Positions 53,701 to 64,000 of a stretch of 64,000 nt of DNA are shown here, piece by piece (position 1 is the stretch's first letter; the number at the start of each line of letters is the position of its first letter). The notes under the pieces are model-generated. The model saw nothing but the letters and a program-made list of their open reading frames with translations. It had not been told where the DNA came from and did no database searches. The DNA lies in assembly GCA_004835665.1 (NCBI GenBank), contig RBKR01000024.1, positions 930,001 to 994,000 on the forward strand. Direction: 5' to 3'. This DNA is from Phoma sp. XZ068 (lineage: Eukaryota; Ascomycota; Dothideomycetes; Pleosporales; Didymellaceae). A program made the position numbers and the translations under genes.

Positions 53701-56322
53701 GACCAAAAGGAAGTTGTGGGAGATAACGATAATGACGTCGGTGGTGTTGCGGCCGATCTGAGACCGGGGCTTTCGCTTATGCCAAGGAGCATTCATGCTC
53801 ACGTCACCCGGTTCATTTTCCCGCTCTAATCGCTCTCGGGAACTGGTTGCAGGGTGTCGCACAGCTGGGTGCGGGGGTTGGTTGCAAGTATGGGATATCA
53901 AGAATAAGTGTGTAAGTTGTTGTATTGTTCTAGCATCATAGCTCACCTTATATCTAGGCCCTTGCGCGGCACGATTAGTAGTAACGCAGTTCAGGCGACA
54001 GCGCTTGGCCTGCGACACAGGGCTTAGTCTCTGACACGTCCGAACATACGAGCTGGTCTGTTCGTACGTTGGACAGCGCCATTCTAGTCACTGACCTACT
54101 GTTCGCGACCTCAGTCGTAGAATCCTTACACGACAGCACAAGGAATGGATTTCAGTCTGCATGAACGCCCCCTTGGACTTACGGTCATGCGAGGATGAAG
54201 AGCCCTGAAGTGGGGATGCTTTCGATGCATACAATCAACTTTTAGGCCAGGTCCAGTCCTTGCATCACTACGGTACAAAACCGGGTCAAATACGTCGCCT
54301 CCCACCCGGGTAAAACACACAGTAGAAGGACCATTAGAACTGCCAAGTAAGGACTATGAATGACTGATCAAAGGGTAGACGTGTGTGATAATAGTGCGCA
54401 CAAGCTCCAGAAGATAGACAAGGCAAGCAGGTACTATTAGAAGTAGCTAGCTCAGATCTTTACATATAGATGTATACAGGTTGTGCACAGATGCCTACGC
54501 GCATAGAACTATATTTTCCAGGTTTAAGACTGTATTCAGCAAAGGATGTTAGACTTTCATAGAGGTAGAGAAGTAGAGAAGGATACTCTTGGTAGTGAAC
54601 ATTGAAACTTGTCAAGGATCAGGCTAGATTGATGTAAACGGGTGGTTTACCCGGCAATGCAGTGTATATTAACACAGGGCGGTGGTCACTACCCCGCGTG
54701 CGTACCGTAGTGACACTAATACTCCGTAATCTCTCCACGCCGTGTCCTATCGTACATACGCGGTGTAAATCCGCTGTGTGAGCGGAGACACCGCCGCGGA
54801 CTCGGTCTCATACTGAAGCTTCCGATTCGTCTGGTCTCTATGCGGTCATGGCTTCTCCGCCAGGAGCTGATGTGTCCTCCACAGAGTTTGGCTGTGACCA
54901 TAGGTTGTGTTGTGCGTGTCTGAAGGCTTGTGGTATCTGCGATGCTACTGCTTGTAACAACCGTGCGACGACGGCTTCTCTACACGTATAGCTTCTTACT
55001 TGACAGGTGGAGGAAGCTTTCCGTGTCAGCTATCGGTCGGCGGCACTTTCTATGATTTCTATCGAACGTAGAGCTTGGGACATTTGGACGAGCAATACGA
55101 TGCTTCTTGATGAGTCTGCAAAACAAAATTTGTGACAGGCGTTTGTCGGGGCAATGGAGGGTCTGAAGCGTGACGCCAGGATTGGCCAGGAGATCCAACA
55201 GCTTCTGGCTCAAACGGGATTGAGCGATGTTCGAATAGAGATGTTGCAATTTCCGATCGGATGCTGGGATTGAGGTATGCGTACCCTTTGTCTCCTTTAA
55301 CGGTCGTTGGTGTCTTTCTGAAGAAGACGTCGTCGCTATGTGGAAGCAGCTACGATATTTCATCCACAGTCTTTGTGATAGATTCGTCAGCCTTGCATTT
55401 GGACATTGGCGCTGAGGATTCGCGGTACATTCTAACACAGTTAGTATTGCTAAGTACACTACTGCGATGATCAGTGACCTCATTAAGTCGCTGGTTCTCT
55501 GGCCTCTCACAAATCGACTCGGCTGGATTGCTGCTCGATTTTCATTTCTCCTCCGTGCAATCTATGGCGAGCTACAAGACGTCGACCTCCGGCTTTGCAT
55601 GCCCCGTGTGAGTGTAAGAGAAATTGGAATACGGAAGAAGCCTGATTTTATCAGGTTACGTTTATCATGGATGCCACACCACTCGTAGACGACTTTGAAA
55701 CAGGCGGCTACAGTGTCGATTGCGATAACAAAAAGCGCACTGAATTTAACTCTGTCACAAAAATGACCTTGGATGTGTCTCCGCCAATATCATAGCGCCC
55801 CTGAGTTCCACACCTCTCTATATCAAGCAGAGCTCCCTTGCGCTTGGTGATCGTGGTGTACCTGTCTGACAGCGGCGAGAATTTTGCGGAAGGTCATCCA
55901 CTCTGCACGAGTGTACGATCGGGAACCCTCAGTCGGGCAACGTTCTTCCATGTCAAGGTTCAACTATTGGTGCTTTCGATACGGTAGCGGTGCGTTATGA
56001 GCTGTGTTGTTGCTGCTGGTGGAGCTGATAGTGTACGTACAGTCAAGTCAGGTTTGGAGGGGACCGATTCATGTCTTTTTCTGCATTCGAGCCAATTGAA
56101 CGGGCCAGAAGCGTGGCTTTGACTACCACGCTTTCACGAACTCACCCAAAGATCTTGCCAAGCCGCCAGTAGTGTCAAGAAGATCAACTCGTCATGAATC
56201 TAGTCTGCTATTTGCTAAGCCAGCTTGAAGCTTGCGCGCGCATATGTACTCAGGGGGTGGACATTCCGACTAGGCGCTTTCTATTCCTCCATTCCAGTGA
56301 GGCCAGACTTAATGTTCCAGAT
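53701..56322. other. 2.6 kb without a recognisable gene
   Basis: A minus-strand open frame at 54980-55510 (176 codons; LSQKLLDLLANPGVTLQTLH) and smaller frames have no known domain. The stretch from 54634 (tgtaaacgggtggtttaccc) to about 54850 looks LTR-like, with an ATG frame after it (MASPPGADVSSTEF), but no partner copy or target duplication was found. Confidence 0.35.
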
Positions 56323-58439
56323 TCAAGACTCATCGTTCTGATGCGGGAACCCTGAGGCCTTCCGCGCCATATCATTGATCCACATGTGACTTGGCTCGAT
56401 CCCCTCCTTCTGCGACAATGCGTCCGCAAGATACAACCATGCAAGCGCATTTCCCACAGTGCTGAGATCATCACTGACATGCGTGGCTGCGTGGCGAGCC
56501 ATGTCGTCATATGCTTTGTGATTCGTAAACAAGTAATGCAAGTAGCGCGCAACGGCTTTGTGGTCGCCACTCTCTACTAGAAACCCCGATTTGCCGTGAT
56601 CGATTCGAGTTGACATGCCTTCCATACGTGTGGCAATGGTGGGCACACCTTTGTGCAGGGCTTCACTAATCTGGACTCCGAAGTTCGGCTGAGTGGAGAG
56701 GTGGAGGACGACTCGGGCAGCGGATGTGAGTGCGTTACGAGTTTGATCCGCAATACCAGAACGCACAAAGATCATGTCGTCTTGGATATCCATGAACCGA
56801 GTTTGTAGGTGGTGGCAGATCGAGGTCGTATTGTAATTGTCGAGAGAGCTGTAACTAAGGACAAGCAGCTGAGGAATTTCTGAAATATGCATGTCCTTCA
56901 TGTATTCGCGGCGAAGCTCAGCATATGAGGCCAACACATCGAGGAGATCTGTTGGAGAGCCCGAATCCGTCATTTGAAGGATATAGGGACGATATGGAAA
57001 TTCGAATCGATGCGCCTGAGTGTTCAAACATTCTGCTCTGAAGTTTTGGATGTAGAACTTCGAATCCCAGTCGGGAAGGCTCTTGTTCAGTCCGTCTAGC
57101 CAGTCGGCGGTAGCAGGCATATAGCCGACTTTCTTGGGAGTGACGCTTTCAGGCACACAGTCGCGGATGGGATGGCTGAGGAAAACATCACAACTCTTGA
57201 TGTCGTTCCAGATCCAATTCCAAACCTCAGAAGTAGCTGTACCATCCTGATCGGCGAGATCGGCGCAGATCTGGATCTGGCAGCGAAAAACGACAGGGCG
57301 CGTAGGATCTTGTTCCTTAGCAATCTTGACGAGACCTGACATCTGAATGTCGCCGACAACAACGATATCAGCACCTCCACGCGAGCGAGGAGCGAGAGGA
57401 CCATCTTCTGACAGCCAGAATTGCTCTGCGTTTTGCTTGCACCACTCTTCGAGGATGCGCATCGACTCTTGGTCCAGACGGGCATCCGCTCTTGCTTCAC
57501 CACGCAGAATCTCTCTGTTATCACTTGTGACACGGAAGACCTCAGGTTTCGGCTTTGGAACGTACCTATAGCTGCTCAGTATCAAGGTCTTGATTGTATG
57601 TACGGTCCGATACTCACCACTTTGCGTCCACGTGGATCAAACGCAGAAACCGGATCAGAGCGTGTTTCATTGCAGCGTCGTCTCCGCCGAGAGGGGTGCT
57701 GTTGAAGAAGGCAATCTTGATTTGCCTTCTCTTGAGAGAATCGGCATATCCCATCACAAAATTCCAAGTATCTTTGCTGACAGTAGGTGGGTAGTCTGCG
57801 GCACAGGTGATGTGTGCGGACCCCCCACAATCAACTCCAACCTCATTCCGATAGCCCACAACGAGATGTGGTTGTTGATTCGGCCCAAAGTACCTCATAA
57901 AGGTTAGCTGGCCAGCGCTTGGAACGAATACGGAGGACACACGTGGTAGCTTTCCTGGCCATAGAATCAGCTTCCTCGTCTACTGTCATGTCGTTGTGAT
58001 CCCCGGTATTGGAGTCGTCGAGAGTCGACGAGAAGACCAATGGAACAACATCCAACTCTAGCCATAAGCGCGACATGATTTGAGGACTCATCTCGCTGGC
58101 CTGCTTCGTAAGACCGACGCCGACAAATTTGTACATGTTTTCCTTCTGGTAGCTGCAGAGGTTTTCCATGATGAAATTGGTAAGGATTGTTTGCTGCTGT
58201 TGCAGAGATGCTGAAGTGAGTATTCCTGGATCGGGATGAGAAGATGTGACTGAAATGCCGCTGTCTACAGAATGCCTCTGCAATGAGAACACAGCAAAAT
58301 CAGTGGAGCAGGTACCATCATGTGCAGCAAAGCCAACTTCGAGCGATCCCTTAGGGCCTTCTGTAACGGCGATGCCCATGTAACGGGCCTGTTGGTCTGT
58401 TAGCTTTAACGAGCTGCGAAATTGATGGCAGCACTGCAT
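56323..58439 (-). CDS. Divergent trehalose-phosphorylase-like glycosyltransferase (GT4, Ccg-9-like)
   Basis: Model: exons 58439-57943, 57893-57618 and 57565-56323, with introns of 49 and 52 nt (the first has a classic gctaac branch site). From the first in-frame ATG this gives 671 residues; an upstream start exon is possible. Fungal Ccg-9-type trehalose phosphorylases split trehalose with phosphate. Conserved parts: VGYRNEVGVDCGGSAHIT, IKIAFFNSTPLGGDDAAMKH, LIRFLRLIHVDAKWYVPKPK (splice junction inside), KVGYMPATADWLDGLNKSLP and FGVQISEALHKGVPTIAT. Key deviations: the usual SHIQIR block is CQIQICADL, losing His and Arg, and the first Glu of the GT4 E-x7-E motif is replaced (QPNFGVQISEAL). The protein may therefore be inactive as a phosphorylase or have another substrate. 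No stop or frameshift is needed. Confidence 0.75.
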
Positions 58440-58930
58440 ACTTGGAGGCAACTGCCTGGATGCTTGAGATTCTGTCTTCTCCGCTTGGCAGAGATATGAG
58501 CTTGAAAGGCGTTCTTCGTCCTGGCGTGCGTCTGAACAGGAAGACACCACTTGGTGAATTTATGTGGTACTGTCAACAGCATACCTGATACCGAGCACCT
58601 CGGTGCTACCGCTGTGTCAGAAGATGTAAAGTCGGTTTAGCGTGATGTAGATAAGAAGATTGAGTGCGGAAAGGGGGTGCACATCTAGATTCCTTGCAAC
58701 TTTCGGAAGTGTGCGGGCCCTTATAGTGGGCAAGAGTGCTCAGTTCGAGATCGCATGATTTCAGAGATTACGGGGCCGTACCTGATGTCACACCACTAAT
58801 GCCAACAATGTACTAGGTGGTACCACCGACTATCACTACAAGCCCATGATTGCTCAATGATAAGCAGTGCTGAAAACTTTAGTCGTGCGGGTAGAGGCCA
58901 GAGGCGCGTAGCTGCTGGTGTGAGCGATTT
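58440..58930. other. Upstream region of the GT4 gene
   Basis: The reading frame of the GT4 gene stays open to about 58557 without ATG, up to a possible acceptor (ttgacag) near 58573, so a short 5' exon may lie here. Confidence 0.4.
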
Positions 58931-59220
58931 TCAGAGGAGCCGCTGGATCTGGTCCGTCATGCGATCGTACAGCTGGTGCAAGCCCGCTGGCGCTTCTTCT
59001 ACTGCCGCTAGTGGGTCCCAGCTTTCCGGCTTCTCAAGCTCTTGCATCATCAGAGAAACCCATAGAAAGGAGCCGTTCGCCTTGCGGCGCAGGTCATCTC
59101 GCACCTGCTCTCGCAGACCATCCCCTTCGAGCGACTCGAGGCAAGACAGCTTGTGGTCGATGTATGCATTCACAGCTCGAGCTACCTGCCCCGCGTTCTG
59201 CTTCAGCTCAGGCGTTCAAT
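58931..59220 (-). pseudogene. NACHT/NLR-type (HET-E-like) protein fragment
   Basis: The minus strand reads ELKQNAGQVARAVNAYIDHK, then LREQVRDDLRRKANGSFLWV and WDPLAAVEEAPAGLHQLYDR, ending at a stop at 58931. The block KANGSFLWVSLMMQELEKPE is typical of the part after the NACHT NTPase core in fungal NLR-like proteins used in non-self recognition. No P-loop or repeat domain is found on either side, so it is a fragment. Confidence 0.6.
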
Positions 59221-59666
59221 CAATAAAAACGAGCTTCTTCGCAGGGTCGCAGGGTGGGGGATGGCTGTTGACTTTGCGAGTCTGTGTTCCCCTCTTACGG
59301 CAACAGAAAGATGTCAGGATGACACCGCTGTTCCGTCTAGCGGGGCAACCATGCAAAGATGATCGGTGGCATTCGCTAGATAGCACTTGCGGGCACCGGG
59401 CAGGCTTTGTGTCCAGTAACTACAGGCGCTGTGAACCGCCGGAAACTAATCTAGGCTGGGGACTTTGCCACTAGAGCGGCTTTTTGTACTCACAGTAGGT
59501 TCGCTAATTCGTGCTCTCGGAAGCTTGTTTCCGAGACGCGGGGCATTATGAGGTATGCGCGGGGAATGTGCGAAGTGGTAGGAAGCTGTTTGCATCAACA
59601 CTATTCGGCGTACTCGCCAATAATTAAAGCTGTAGCTCTGCCCGTTTGCCCACGCAACAAGTCAGA
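59221..59666. other. Intergenic, bHLH upstream region
   Basis: No gene recognised. A minus-strand continuation of the NLR fragment beyond 59225 could not be supported. Confidence 0.4.
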
Positions 59667-60494
59667 ATGTACGCGTCCGACAGTGCCTATGCCATCCACC
59701 CTCCAAGTTTCCACCCCACGGAGACTGCTTCCGACACTTTATTTGATAGCCCGTATCTCATGAACGCCTGCACGACGCAGCACCATGAGGCTCCCTCAAA
59801 CTTCTTCGACACCTTTTTTGATGCACGCTACGACCTGCCTTTGGACTTCTGGCCTAGGACTTCAGGAACGTCAGCAACTGCCATTGCCGCTGTGGCGGCC
59901 AACGTGGAAGTGAGCTCGTTGCAGATCCCACCCCCTGTTAGCGTGTCTCTACGACACGCTTCGTCGACGTCGATGCCCAGCAGCGATAGGACTTCGAACA
60001 GTCTGACCTGCACTACGGGGCTTAAGTCGCCTTCGCTCGTATCGACTGATGCTGAGCCCACTCCTAAGCGCCGGACGAAACAACGCAGCCGACTCAAACT
60101 CGATCCAATCGCACACAGCGTCTCAAGCGCATCAGGAGGAGACCAACGCACAGCTCGTATCCCACATAACAATGTGGAGCGCAAGTACCGTGAGGGCTTG
60201 AAAGCCGAGCTCGAGAGGCTGCGAAGAGCCGTGCCGACGCTGCTGCAAAGCCATAATGGAGATAGCATTGGCCAACCAAAGCCCAGCAAAGCTATGGTGA
60301 TTGCCGCCGCTATCAATCACATCGGGATGGTTACGCAAGAGCGCGATATGCTGCGGAACGAGAACGACAAGATTAGCAAGTATCGAAAGGAGGTTAGCAA
60401 ACATCACGACGACGAGAGTGTAAAGATCCGAGAGGAAAAGAACGGCTCGAAGGGCAGGCGGGGATCGAGGAAAAGACGAGTAGATGCTGTTTAG
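59667..60494 (+). CDS. bHLH transcription factor (SREBP-like basic region)
   Basis: 275 residues from the ATG at 59667 (MYASDSAYAIHPPSFHPTET), no intron. The first 160 residues are Ser/Thr/Pro-rich and low in order, as in activation regions. Around residues 163-235 lies a basic helix-loop-helix: ARIPHNNVERKYREGLKAEL for the basic part and helix 1, then a loop with SHNGDSIGQPKPSKA, and helix 2 AMVIAAAINHIGMVTQERDM. The Tyr in the basic region (ERKYR) is the position that marks SREBP-type factors binding E-box and sterol-like elements. The second helix runs into a short leucine-poor coiled tail and a basic C-terminus (KGRRGSRKRRVDAV), a likely nuclear signal. No membrane segments, so not a membrane-bound SREBP. 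Confidence 0.85.
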   Translation: MYASDSAYAIHPPSFHPTETASDTLFDSPYLMNACTTQHHEAPSNFFDTFFDARYDLPLDFWPRTSGTSATAIAAVAANVEVSSLQIPPPVSVSLRHASSTSMPSSDRTSNSLTCTTGLKSPSLVSTDAEPTPKRRTKQRSRLKLDPIAHSVSSASGGDQRTARIPHNNVERKYREGLKAELERLRRAVPTLLQSHNGDSIGQPKPSKAMVIAAAINHIGMVTQERDMLRNENDKISKYRKEVSKHHDDESVKIREEKNGSKGRRGSRKRRVDAV

Positions 60495-62416
60495 CGAGGT
60501 CCAGTTCAGTTGCAGTCAGGGTTAATAGGTTAGTACAAGCTATAATCCTCATAGACGATATTTTTTGCCTTAATAGTGAAGGCCTTGCCGTGGGGGCGCG
60601 TGGTAAAAAACGTTGTTAAGTACCTGCAGTTCCAGATCACCGTCAACGTCACTGCCATCGTGCTCTTTTTAGTCTCCGCCGTGCAAGAGATAATGCCAGC
60701 AAACTTTCCTCGGATATATGGGTTAAATTGATTGATTGATTGAGTCCTACACGGTTTCAGCCGCGTTCTGCGCAGCTATGCCCGGATGCAAAGGGTTGGC
60801 GGACAGCCGACGCGATGCGGACATGAATCTGCACCGCCCCACTTCACTCTCGAAAGAGCCATCTGTCCCCTTGCCTTTGCGTGGTATCCTGGAAGGACAA
60901 ATCCCAAAAGTGAACGCTGTATTCGAAGACTCGGTCTTCCCCGTCTGCAGCGCCATGGTATACTTGTCCTACATCGAGGCGCTCCATGTCTGGTCGCTCC
61001 ATGTCTGGTTGTAAAAGGAGTCTGTTGCAGGCAGAGTCTTCAAGATGTGATCGTCCGTTGTGCTTTTGTCGAAAGTTCGTCCCAGGTGAGCTGACGTATG
61101 CTTTACAGATTGGGAGTCACGCGTTATGGCCGCTTTGGATGCTAAGCACAATGAAGCGTGCCTGGGTTTTGAAGACACGAAAGCGTAGCTGCGCGTGGCA
61201 TTAAACCCTGAGCGGCGTAATCCAGTGGTATGAGAGAAGCAAAAGTGGATTCACGTTACGATCTGCTCCCATCTCCTTGATTACGCTAGACAAACGGTGC
61301 CAAAAGCATGTGGATAGAGTCTGTTGTTGTTCGAGAACACGGAGGAAGGAAATGACCATGTCACGTCCTGCGTGGATGATGGGTCGAGTGTGCTTCTTGG
61401 GTGCAGCACTCAAGCCCGACAACTGCGCGCTATGTCTATGCAGCTGCTGAATGAACACCAACAGGCTAGCGCTGAGAACAAGAGGCTTTGGCCGTCGACT
61501 GGAACACGAGTCGAACGACAAGCGCATATTCGTTTTCTCTTTGCGTCCATCCTTGAGGCGCGGTCAGTCTATGCTATTGTGGTCTGACCTCATACGAGTG
61601 TCGGAAAATCGACCCGATTGGACGGACCAGAAGCGACAAGCTTGCGACGAGCTAGTGCGAGCATCTCGATCACCAGCAATAAAGCCTAACGCATTTCCCC
61701 ACGGCTGGTCGGCTGTAGACTCGGATAGAACAGCACGTAGAGATGTCGTAATGTGCTCACCCTTCAGCGGATTACTTCAACGCTTGCGCCACCAGGCATA
61801 GCGTCGAGTACGCGACGCGAGATATATTGAGCTGGTCGAATACCGTGCGGCTGTCTCTAGACTGACAGCCAAGCAGTTCCTAAACGTACGTCGGCCACTG
61901 CTGAAGAACAAGGAGACCATCACTATGCACATGACGCGACAGTTTCTGGTTGATAGGTCGACTGGCTCACTTCGATTGCATCCACGAGCACTAGTCTCAG
62001 GACTCAGGGTCCCGACTTCTGCTTGTATCATGGCGTTCTGCATGCAACAGGCATCGGGCAATCGAGATTGAGCGTCACTGAAGCTGAACTGGACTACTGG
62101 CAGGATCGACTGTGAAGCTGTTGTTGTTACTGAGGTCATTGCAAGGAGTACTATAACAGTCCGTTCATACTAAGTCTCACTGTACTGAGCTCACTGATCT
62201 CCTGGTCTGGTACCGCTCGTCGTGGCGGCTACTCTGCAATGATTGCCAGACTGCAGTCAGTCTGACGCGGTTCTGCGTGGTCGGATAGGACAAGAGAGCG
62301 CATAAGAGAGCGCGTAAGATGAGTTTCCATAGTACCCAAAGTGCCTGAATCACTGTGTTTCTGCTCCGTTTCAATCAGTTGTGAATGCCGTAACGCTAAC
62401 GACTTCCTTCCTTTTC

Positions 62417-62704
62417 CTATCTCTCTCTCGGCCTCTTTATGCTCCCTCCAGGCTCGATATCTTTCGGAGAGCGACCGGAGATAAAGCTTGTCGCGATAGA
62501 TGTAGCCGTTTCGATATCGCCGTATAGGCAACGCTCTCTACGGATTTGTCGCTCGACGTGCATGAGTCGAGCTTGTGCCCACGCACGTATTGTCCTGTCC
62601 GAGGAGGCAAGCTCAGAATTAAGCAGCTCAGTGAGCACAGCTCGCAGTTGATTTGACTCGCTCGGTGTATATGACTTGTCGGCGGTGCCATTGGACTGAG
62701 ACAT
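62417..62704 (-). CDS. Hypothetical small protein
   Basis: 95 residues from an ATG at 62704 (MSQSNGTADKSYTPSESNQL). A helical middle LRAVLTELLNSELASSDRTI, then RAWAQARLMHVERQIRRERC. A second overlapping frame (62531-62229) has similar helical and charged content (LSERYRAWREHKEAEREIGK), so a frameshift or intron may join the two. No family is recognised, and chance is possible. Confidence 0.3.
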   Translation of the reverse strand: MSQSNGTADKSYTPSESNQLRAVLTELLNSELASSDRTIRAWAQARLMHVERQIRRERCLYGDIETATSIATSFISGRSPKDIEPGGSIKRPRER

Positions 62705-63936
62705 ATCAGTATTTGCGTGGCTGGTGTTGTGATTCTTGCTGGAGCGGACGTGCTGTCGTTGCCTTCCTTATACGATGGCTGAACGACTCTAGACGAAAGA
62801 TCTGTTCATTGATGGTTTCGAAAGGCTGCTAATAAAGCGATTAGCTTAGGCTATCATTTCAGTCGAGCGCCTCCTCAAAGAACAAGGAAAGACGAGCTTA
62901 CCTCGTGGGATAACTAAGGCGTCTCATGGTACGATAACGCTCGTCGTCGAAGCGATCGAGCTATGACTTGGGTGATGGCCGCATCTGACGTAGAAAGGAA
63001 AGCGTCAAAGCCGTACGCTCTTATCGCAACGGATCCTCATCTTTGCATATCCACGGACACGCCATCACCCCACCAGCTCCGAAACAGATGTTTTGCGACG
63101 CTGTTATGCTCGCTTAAATGATGTTGTGACGTGTGCAGCACTGTTTCGATGGGATCATTCTACTCTTGGACCAATCTGTGCTATTTGATATGCCTGTTGG
63201 CTCTGACTGCAATGCTTCTAAGCTTTCCCGCTGCACGACTTGCAGTTGTGATACTTCCTTACCTGTAGCCCAAAAAGATCTTCCTCTTGTTACGAATGGC
63301 CGCGATGTTGATCAGCCAATGGCCAATGCATTTGACGAGCTGGGTCTGTCGGCAGTGTCAGTGGCACTGAGGAAGGAGCAGAGACCATGATCATGGCATC
63401 ATCAGCCATCAACGGACACAGATTAGGCGCCGGAAAAAGTCATCAGTCTGTGGGACAACTCTTGACGACAGGTTTTGTCGAACAGTATAGCCGCAACTGG
63501 CGAGGCCGCCCACATCAGAGACGCACTGACCTAGTGAATCGCGCCTAGCGTATCATAATAACCTCTTAGTGGTTCGCAATGTCCGTTGCTGCCAACGAAG
63601 TAGCTCGACCGGCATGAATTCATTCAAGGCAAGTGGTCTGAACCAAGCCTTGAGCTACTGACAGCTGCTTTGGGTCGCTAGTTCACACAAGTTCGAGGGG
63701 ACTGCCCTTGTGTCATTGCTTAGGGTTAACTTCGGCGACAACAAGTCACAAAGATCTAATCGCACGACAAAGGCTATGTAAATCGCCTGCGTGACTGCAG
63801 CACCAATGACTGACATGGATGGCGTGACTTCGTTACGTAGAGATATATGGCTGTCGCACAGAAGACCATCCCACCACCTGTACTGATATGACGTGAGACC
63901 CATGCTATTAATGTAAACAGAACCCAATCACGCCAC

Positions 63937-63957
63937 GCCATGCCATGCCATGCCATG
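63937..63957. repeat. Short catgc/cacgc pentamer run
   Basis: About four to five units of ccatg/ccacg in a row. Confidence 0.7.
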
Positions 63958-64000
63958 CTCAGCGCACAGTATAATCACAATCAGAGTCTCCGTCCAAAGA

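Larger units (their letters stand above)
60495..64000. other. 3.5 kb without a confidently identified gene
   Basis: The plus strand is open at 61803-62071 without ATG and has coding character (VEYRAAVSRLTAKQFLNVRR, then LLKNKETITMHMTRQFLVDR). The reverse strand holds a 95-codon frame at 62417-62704. Neither gives a known domain. The pattern suggests one or two decayed genes. A catgc run lies near 63937-63957. Confidence 0.4.

Noticed and set aside
54634..54860. An additional LTR with a gag start after it
   Set aside because: No second copy, target duplication or clear gag motif could be found; kept only as a remark in the intergenic entry.
57840..57950. A frameshift in the GT4 trehalose-phosphorylase-like gene
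   Set aside because: The two frames are joined exactly by a 49-nt GT-AG intron (57942-57894) with a gctaac branch site, so the gene is intact here.
1..64000. A Starship-type giant mobile element carrying these accessory genes
   Set aside because: No DUF3435/tyrosine-recombinase captain gene or matching terminal repeats were found, and the cargo is fragmented by ordinary transposons.
1..64000. Secondary-metabolite gene cluster
   Set aside because: No polyketide synthase, NRPS, terpene synthase, P450 or cluster regulator is present; the GH13 and AGS genes are cell-wall or glucan related.

Overview
The window reads as nuclear DNA of a filamentous ascomycete (Pezizomycotina; a dothideomycete would fit, but this is inference). 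The evidence is short GT-AG introns of 45-66 nt, a 2,456-residue cell-wall alpha-1,3-glucan synthase, fungal-type BTB, CAP, NACHT and bHLH proteins, and fungal pogo, hAT, mariner, LINE, Mutator-like and Copia elements.

Layout. At 1-306 a Rev7/MAD2B HORMA gene runs off the left edge. At 0.97-1.43 kb there is a solo Copia LTR carrying a second solo LTR, both with 5-bp target duplications. A disrupted CAP-domain secreted protein follows (1.7-2.3 kb), then about 3 kb of weakly coding DNA with a 22-bp minisatellite, then an inverted copy of the second solo LTR that cuts off the 3' end of a broken BTB gene (5.5-7.3 kb). A pogo element lies at 8.1-9.9 kb. An alpha-glucan locus occupies 10.9-25.9 kb: an intronless GH13 enzyme and, convergently, alpha-1,3-glucan synthase. 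They are separated by a protein kinase remnant, a MULE FAR1 remnant and a head-to-head pair of truncated pogo elements.

28.5-36.0 kb is nested transposons: a pogo element split by a LINE, a mariner with an intact DD34E transposase, and a hAT element with one frameshift. 36.6-43.5 kb is gene-rich: an SLC4-type borate/bicarbonate transporter, a Copia gag scrap, an RRM-YTH RNA-binding gene with lesions, and a VIT/CCC1-type metal transporter. 44.1-54 kb is a gene graveyard: an apparently intact pogo element, a broken PDDEXK-type gene, a degraded pogo element, a nearly full Copia pol with one stop, and a truncated PAS-domain histidine-kinase remnant. 56.3-60.5 kb holds a divergent trehalose-phosphorylase-like GT4 gene, a NACHT fragment and a bHLH factor. 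60.5-64 kb has nothing I can identify with confidence.

How the genes may work together: the GH13 enzyme and the glucan synthase both act on alpha-glucans and may form a functional pair. The other intact genes (transporters, bHLH, GT4) show no obvious pathway link. Several genes were damaged by transposon insertion or by C-to-T type nonsense changes that resemble repeat-induced point mutation.
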